Below are positions 58,262 through 64,000 of a stretch of DNA of 64,000 nt, piece by piece. The DNA is taken from positions 62,001-126,000 of the forward strand of contig QPMI01000523.1 of the NCBI GenBank assembly GCA_004431415.1. Reading direction: 5' to 3'. The notes below the pieces were generated by a model. That model worked only from the letters and a program-made list of their open reading frames with translations, did no database searches and had not been told where the DNA came from. The DNA comes from Cyanophora paradoxa. Lineage: Eukaryota > Glaucocystophyceae > Cyanophorales > Cyanophoraceae. The first letter of the stretch is position 1. Each line of letters starts with the position of its first letter. The translations under genes and the position numbers were made by a program.

Positions 58262-60041
58262 TCACATGCTGTAGTTACTTGGGGTTGGGGGGAGTGAAAG
58301 AACTGTAGTAGCAGGGGTCGCAGGAGTTCGGCAGGAATAGTGTACGTAGCGACGTACTCTGTTGGGGTCCGATTCCCTTGCTGCCACCGAGGCGTCGAAT
58401 GCAGCGTTGAAGGCATCGTAAATCTCTTGTGTGAGAAGCGGCAGACCGTTGTGTGTGAGCTGCCGCCTAGCGAAGAACTTGATGAGGTCACGTCGGAGCC
58501 TCTCGTACCAGGCGTAAACTCTGCCGCATGTGTAACCGCCAGCAGCGTACACATGCACGTTCGCAAATTTCTTCATGAACTGGCCGCAAACACAGTATTA
58601 ACTTTTCGGGTGAACTCGACACCAGCCGCGATGATCGTATAAAATAGAAACGCACGGGGTGCACTCCTGAGGGAAGCAGACCGGTGTCCCCTTCGCAACC
58701 AATCCAATCCAGGTGACGCGCCCTCAGATTCCTGCGCACAACATTTGAGTGTCATCAAAGTAGTTGCAGGACGCCAGCTGCGGAGGCAGGAGGCATTATG
58801 CACTCGAGTTCGGATCTTGATCGCGGGTTAACGTCTTCGATGCCTGAAAGCGATGACGCAAGAACGCGATCGCGGAGGCCAGCAGTAGTATTTATTGTAT
58901 GCGAGAGAGTACGTACTCCAGCTCCCGTGTCTTGCACGTATTTCAAAATCCGGGGCACGGAGTAATACGGATGATGCGTGGTTAATACGTGACCATTTTC
59001 AACGTAGTAGAATGGGTGCAGGAGGCCCAGGTAATCCACGTTGATGGAATTGTGTGCGTGATGAGGGTCATACACGCTGCAAACGTTGCGACCGGGTGGC
59101 TAAGGTCGTCTCCTGGCACGTAGATTGCACATGCAGCGAGGTCGTACGATGATACTATACGCTCAATAGTATTCGAACCCATGACACTGATCTGAGCAAC
59201 AAGATTTGAAAATCAAAATGAGACCGTTCAGAATATTCTGCATGTAACAGGCACCTGCAGAGGTAGGACCCCTGGGGCCATGATCTGGACGCCGTAGCAA
59301 AAGGTGCACAGAAGACATCCACGGTTTTATTCTTTGGTAGGTAAGGCGCGACTCGTTCTGCGGAGGCGCGGGCTGCAGCTTGGTAGAAGGCGGTGACAAC
59401 GCGAGTGAATTCTGCAACGGTCGAGGCTTTTACGTAGATGTCGATATCGTTCCTGCAGGCTACTATCAGGACGAACGGTTCGCGCTCACGTTTTCGCGCA
59501 TGCATGCGTACAGTGCCATTCGGTAGGCTATCGGCGGGCACGTGATGGCTTTGAAGGGAGGCCACCTGTGCGTGTAGAGAGGATGCGTATGTATGTATAC
59601 GTAGGCATGGAACGATGAGCGAAGGACGGACCTGATATGAACACGCAGCTTGGTATGTCAGAAGGAAGGTACGAAATTAAGCGTGGTCGCGGAGACGCTC
59701 CCGAAAGCCGCAGGTGTGCATAAAAGCCGTCCATCACAGGCAAACCTGGTCCAATGATCCCATGATCCCGGCAGCCATCGTCAATGGCCCTTCCGAGCAT
59801 ATCACCGCTCTGTAAAAACTGGGAGTAGGAGCACGCATGACATTAGCTATAGTACCATGTGTTTACCGGATGCGCAAGCAAAGTATAGAACATGCGTGTG
59901 TGCGAACCTCGGTGGCGCGATACATAGATCGGTGGTGGTGGGCTTGTACAAGGCACTCAGATTAAAGCGCGCCGCGAGATATGATGCTAGCTTTCGCCGA
60001 GGATGATTGATCGCGCCTGTGATATCGTACAAGTCGTACAT
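58262..60041 (-). CDS. unknown spliced gene (minus strand)
   Basis: Coding-like exons in order on the minus strand are: MYDLYDITGAINHPRRKLAS (from 60041), AIDDGCRDHGIIGPGLPVMD (about 59730-59790), VACRNDIDIYVKASTVAEFT (about 59400-59470), YVENGHVLTTHHPYYSVPRI (about 58940-59005), and RVYAWYERLRRDLIKFFARR (about 58455-58520), ending at 58262. The NDIDIYV stretch resembles the D-x-D of nucleotidyltransferases but is not sufficient for assignment. It may be a virus- or transposon-derived host gene. Exon joins are not resolved. Confidence 0.35.
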
Positions 60042-60599
60042 GGCCGCCGAGGAACAGGATATACGGAGAGAGACTGCTGACAGCTATTCTCGGAAGTGTC
60101 GCTGACGGAGCGATAGCACAGGGGCAGATGCTCGCGTCGGGAAGGATACTGGGAAGGAAGAGACGACGGAATGGTTTTGGGTATTTGGGCTGTGACGCGG
60201 ACGCCCTCATACGAGGGTACAGGCCCGAAGAGTAAAAGTGACCGTTGTACAAGCACTAGGAGAGATCACTGAGGCCAAACAATAGCGGCGCGTTATGCAG
60301 AGCGGAGAAGTGCCGAGAGCGAACGAGGAAGAGACGGCTTCGACCCCCATAGGAACACACACGTCGGCAGAGTCAGCAACAAGCGCACGTAAGGCAGTTC
60401 AAGAAGCGGCTGATGATACGCAAACGGACAAGCGGCCAGAACCAGAGGTGCGTGTGCATTTGCTGGCGGATTGAAGAGATCGCCCAACGAGTACGCCCAT
60501 GCGCGCATCGGGCTGCGCAGGGAGACCGGAGAGATGATGATAGCGATTGCCCGTCGTGCCACTGGCGGAAATCTGGCAGAGTGCGGAGGTGCAGATCTG

Positions 60600-63586
60600 G
60601 CGTTGTGTAAAACCTCTGCATCTGAAAACGACTGACCGGCTGCTATTGTTGCGGCGTTGTAAATTGCAGGCAAGGCATGTAAGATGGCGGATGGCGAGGT
60701 GCAAGGCAGCGACAGCGACAGCACCAGTGACGACTCAAGTAAGTGAATCGAGAATTTCATGCCCGCATGAATTGCTATCAGATTGATGGCTTGCATTTCC
60801 GTATTGATTGCAGTACTGACGACCCCGATATTCCCAATTCTTCCTATTTCGGACGGGACTCTATAAGAATGAACGGCCTCCTGACGAGGCTGCAGAAGTA
60901 TCGATCGAAATGGTAATTTTGACGGAGGCAATTGATGAATTGGCATCCAAGCGACCAGGAAATAGTTGCTCTGACATGAGAAAGAGCTCTGTGCACGCAT
61001 GGTGTTCATGCAGTTTTTTAAGATCGAGCATCAAGCATCTTGAGACGGCAATCCAGTTATTTCCGAGTCAAGAACAGGCATAGGCCTGCCGACTCTCGAT
61101 GTGTATCCGAATATCAATCATAGTGTATGAAGTATAGAATTACAGGCTACATAGGGGGAGCGGCACGGGTCCAGAGGGCGGTGTTCATAGGTGAGAGGAC
61201 GTTGGAGGGCAGATGCATAGCTATAGGGCGAGGGGCAACGGCTTCAGTGACGACGCGTAGCCGGTGCAAATGTTCCGAATCGGAGTCCGGGTCGGCGATC
61301 TTGAGGCCGCCGAGAGCGGTCTCTAAATCCTATGCTCACAGACCGAGTCACGGGCGAAGGCTTCCCTATAGCACTGGAGGGTGCGGGGTGCACCTGCCGC
61401 AACTTGCATGCCTGATCATTGGAGAGGTCATCGTCGGCGGCTCGCACACGCAATGCGGCCCGGAGGCGGCAAAGGCGAGAGCGGAAGGAAGCAAGGACGT
61501 CGGGCTCCAGAGGTACCGGTAGCTTCATTTCGACCAAGTGAAGCTCGCGCAGACTGGTCATGTACTGCGCAATGAGCTGCGGGCGAGTCAGCAGAGAGGC
61601 GGGTCGGAAGCTAAAGGTTTAGAAACAAGGCACTGGCTGCTACACCTTCATAATTGCGTCCACGACGAAGGGGGCGTTTCCAAACCAAATCCCGCGCCTC
61701 CATCCCAGCCGTGCAGATGAAGGGTGTGGACCTTGTTCAGGGCGTTCCAGGCACTGGTTTGATCTGGAGCAAATGCTGACCGCACTCTCCAAGTACTGCA
61801 AACGAGCGGGGAGCGGGAGCGGGGATTGGAATGGATTGAATGCAGGGGTTGTGGCGCGGACTCACTCGCAATTCTGTGCAGCGCTCGATCACGCTCTCCA
61901 TGGCGCCACCTTGGTTCTCATCTCCACGCTGACCGAAGTCGAGAGCGTGGAGGCGGGGCGCCAGGGGACAAGTGGCCATGGCAAAGTGTCCTCATCCACC
62001 TCATCGAGTACAAGCGATTGGAGCTGTGTGAGCGCGGGATGACGTTGAGGGCTCTTTGTATGCTATCGACCTCATTGGAACCGGCAACGCCGAGCTGCAG
62101 CGCTGAGTGCGCGAAGGCGCTGTCAGCAGGGGTAGCAAGCGAGCTGGAGAGAGCACCCGGACATGCGCACACTTGAGGGCAGTAATTCGGCCTAGTGGGG
62201 CAAAGTCGGCGATGTTGCGAGTTCGCAAAGCGAGGTGCTCGAGGGTCAGTAACTGTACGAGCGGCTCGAGGAGACCTGGAGAAGCGTGACCTCCTCTTCA
62301 CCGTTGTCTTCATCATCTGGGTCCGCTCCGATAGAAAACACAAGGGAGAGTGCTGCGGCATCGTGCGGGTGCGAACATTAAAATGGTGATGATGGGTGCG
62401 GGGGCGCGTAGAAATACTAGGCAATGGAGTGGTGGCAGGCTGTGTTGTGCACGCAAGCGGAGGGAGGGGGGGACGGGGTCGAAGGGGGAAGTGGGGAGGA
62501 ACTTACATTTTAGGGGAAGGCTGACGAGAGGGCGGAGGGCGTCAGGGGCAAAGTACGTTGTCTCCGGATACAAGTTTCCGAATATGAATTGAAGATGCAG
62601 CTTATGGAGGTACTTCAAGGGCCCTTTCGCCAGGAGGTCAAATGCATTGAATACGACGATTGGGAGCAGGCCGCCGCTAGAGGATGGCTCCGACAGGATG
62701 CTCGCCCGTAACTCTGTGAGAGCAGGGCCCTTGGTTGCCAGGTATTCGAACGCAGGCTGGCTTAGCGATATCTGATCGCGCTCCAAACCGTAGCGCGCAT
62801 CTAGATCGAGACAGGTGAGGTTGACGAACGATGGATCGCTGAGGCACGCGACGTTCTCCGGCTTGAAGACGTAGGTAAAGCCATTCATCCCATCCAAGGC
62901 AAGTCGGATGGCGCGCAGAGAAGTCGGAGAGAAGCGGACGAACGGAGTCAAAACGCAAGTTTGGACTGGATTATCAAGGACGACTTCTGTGGGCCGCGGG
63001 TATGGCCGCTGGAATCTGGGAGGACGGTCCTGCGATGCAACGGCGTGTTGGATTCATGGGATGCTCGACCTCGCAGGGACGCACTAGCAGTAAGATTTCC
63101 ATGTGGACATCCTCAATTCCCGGCACCGCCGCTGCCGCGCGAATGCACGCATTGGCGAGGTCATCCAGACGATGTTCCGCCTTTCCGAGGCGGCTTTCCA
63201 CGGTCTGCAGACTGAAGAATGCCCGCGGCGCCCGCAGTAGGGTTCTGAACCGACGACAAACTTGCCCGAGCGGGACGAGCACGTGCATGTCAACGCGGTC
63301 GATGCGCTTTGATTCCAACGGATGCTCCGGCATAGATAAAAGTGATTCGGCGTACGAGCAACAGCCGCCGGGCAACACCGTCCCGACCACGAGCTGGCTT
63401 GCAAGCGCAATTATCTTGGCGAGTAACTCGTCCGGCAGACATAAGATGTTGACCTGCGGTTGCCATCTCCCATGAACAGATTATGACAGGGCATGTGATC
63501 ACAAGCTATAGCGGCACGCGTACGCACGACATTTACATTCAGGTGGGAACTATGCGCAACACGTCGTCGCCTCTTTCCCATCTGCT
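60600..63586 (-). CDS. F-box / leucine-rich-repeat protein, spliced
   Basis: Near the N-terminus an exon (about 63400-63450) reads ILCLPDELLAKIIALASQL. It is followed by LVPLGQVCRRFRTLLRAPRAF (split over 63240-63300), the usual F-box layout. Later exons have leucine-rich repeats: FVNLTCLDLDARYGLERDQI and PALTELRASIL (62690-62830), PLKYLHKLHLQF (about 62590-62630), LEHLALRTRNIADFAPLGRI (about 62190-62250), and MTSLRELHLVEMKLPVPLEP (about 61500-61561). F-box/LRR proteins are substrate receptors of SCF ubiquitin ligases. Start (near MGKRRRRVAHSSHLN, about 63586) and end are approximate. Confidence 0.5.
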
Positions 63587-63739
63587 GGAAGCTGAGCACT
63601 TCGAGCCCGTTCGGGGAGACTTTAATTTTTTTGGAGGGGGGCGTACGTGAACTGAGAGTGTTGGTGAACGATCGGGAAAGTAGAGTTAGTTCTGAATTTG
63701 AAATTTTCGTCGTCCCGTCATTCGAGCTTCTGTCGACGT

Positions 63740-64000
63740 GCAATGGCTCGCCTTCCGAAGGCTGCTGCTGCTGCCGCCTCAGCTGCAGCGGAGAAGACGG
63801 ACAGCGTGCTCGAGAAGAAGAAGTCTGCCGTAGGCGCGTCACCGTCGAAGCCTGAGATCGGCGAGTCAGCCGGCAAGTCACAACTCCCTGACATCGACCC
63901 CGAGCTCGAGTCGGAGTCACCGCCGGTGCCCAGCAAGCCGGTGGGCGGCACGGCGCAGGTTGCGCTGACGGGGTGCGTCTGCATTTAATCGCTCGCCGAG
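63740..64000 (+). CDS. N-terminal exon of an unknown gene running off the window
   Basis: ATG near 63740 starts MARLPKAAAAAASAAAEKTD, a low-complexity Ala/Lys/Ser-rich leader. An acidic DIDPELESESPPVPS segment follows. The frame stops at 63988, but a donor-like GTGCGTCTG at 63974 suggests that an intron begins there and the gene continues beyond the edge. No domain is visible. Confidence 0.3.

Noticed and set aside
59400-59470. Nucleotidyltransferase based on NDIDIYV
   Set aside because: A single D-x-D stretch without the preceding G-[GS] motif is not enough for the family.

Overview
The window is nuclear DNA of an intron-rich, GC-rich microbial eukaryote, carrying a complete 27.6 kb AT-rich Polinton/Maverick-type element (a Polinton-like virus, PLV). 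Host genes have many short introns (about 50-70 bp where I could define both ends). A plastid-type zinc-finger protein, an [FeFe]-hydrogenase with its maturase HydE and a two-pore cation channel suggest an alga or related protist. I cannot name the lineage.

Layout. 1-18 kb is very GC-rich host sequence: HydE (+); two divergent CxxCxGxG zinc-finger genes; a treble-clef zinc-ribbon repeat gene (-); a two-pore channel gene (+); and a large gene (-) encoding [FeFe]-hydrogenase fused to a flavodoxin/FAD/NADPH reductase. 19.3-20.77 kb holds the 5' exons of a zinc-finger gene whose 3' exons lie at 48.47-48.92 kb. The element (20776-48397) sits between them, flanked by the 6-bp target duplication AGTACG and bounded by inverted repeats of about 792 bp. 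48.4-64 kb is host sequence of intermediate GC: a divergent histone H3, a pair of paralogous unknown genes, ubiquitin-like exons, an F-box/LRR gene and several unrecognised intron-containing genes.

The element. The left half, on the minus strand, encodes an AdoMet decarboxylase (SpeD type), a small zinc ribbon, four paralogous fibre-like proteins with a shared N-terminal module and different C-termini (two C1q/TNF-like), and a long protein built like a phage tail fibre. The right half, mainly plus strand, encodes a patatin phospholipase fused to a discoidin-like domain, two minor-capsid/penton-like proteins, a major capsid protein, a zinc-ribbon endonuclease, a packaging ATPase, small basic AT-hook proteins, a primase-SF3 helicase, a GIY-YIG nuclease, protein-primed DNA polymerase B and a DD35E integrase. 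This is a full virus-like set for replication, packaging, virion formation and integration, apart from a maturation protease, which I did not find. Several genes carry frameshifts or in-frame stops although the terminal repeats are almost identical. The copy is therefore either young and decaying, or the assembly has uncorrected indels.

Most notable points: the element lies exactly at an exon/intron boundary and the host frame continues across it; a phage-like fibre arsenal sits in a eukaryotic PLV; and the patatin-discoidin fusion, the SpeD gene and the NADPH-linked hydrogenase fusion are each unusual.
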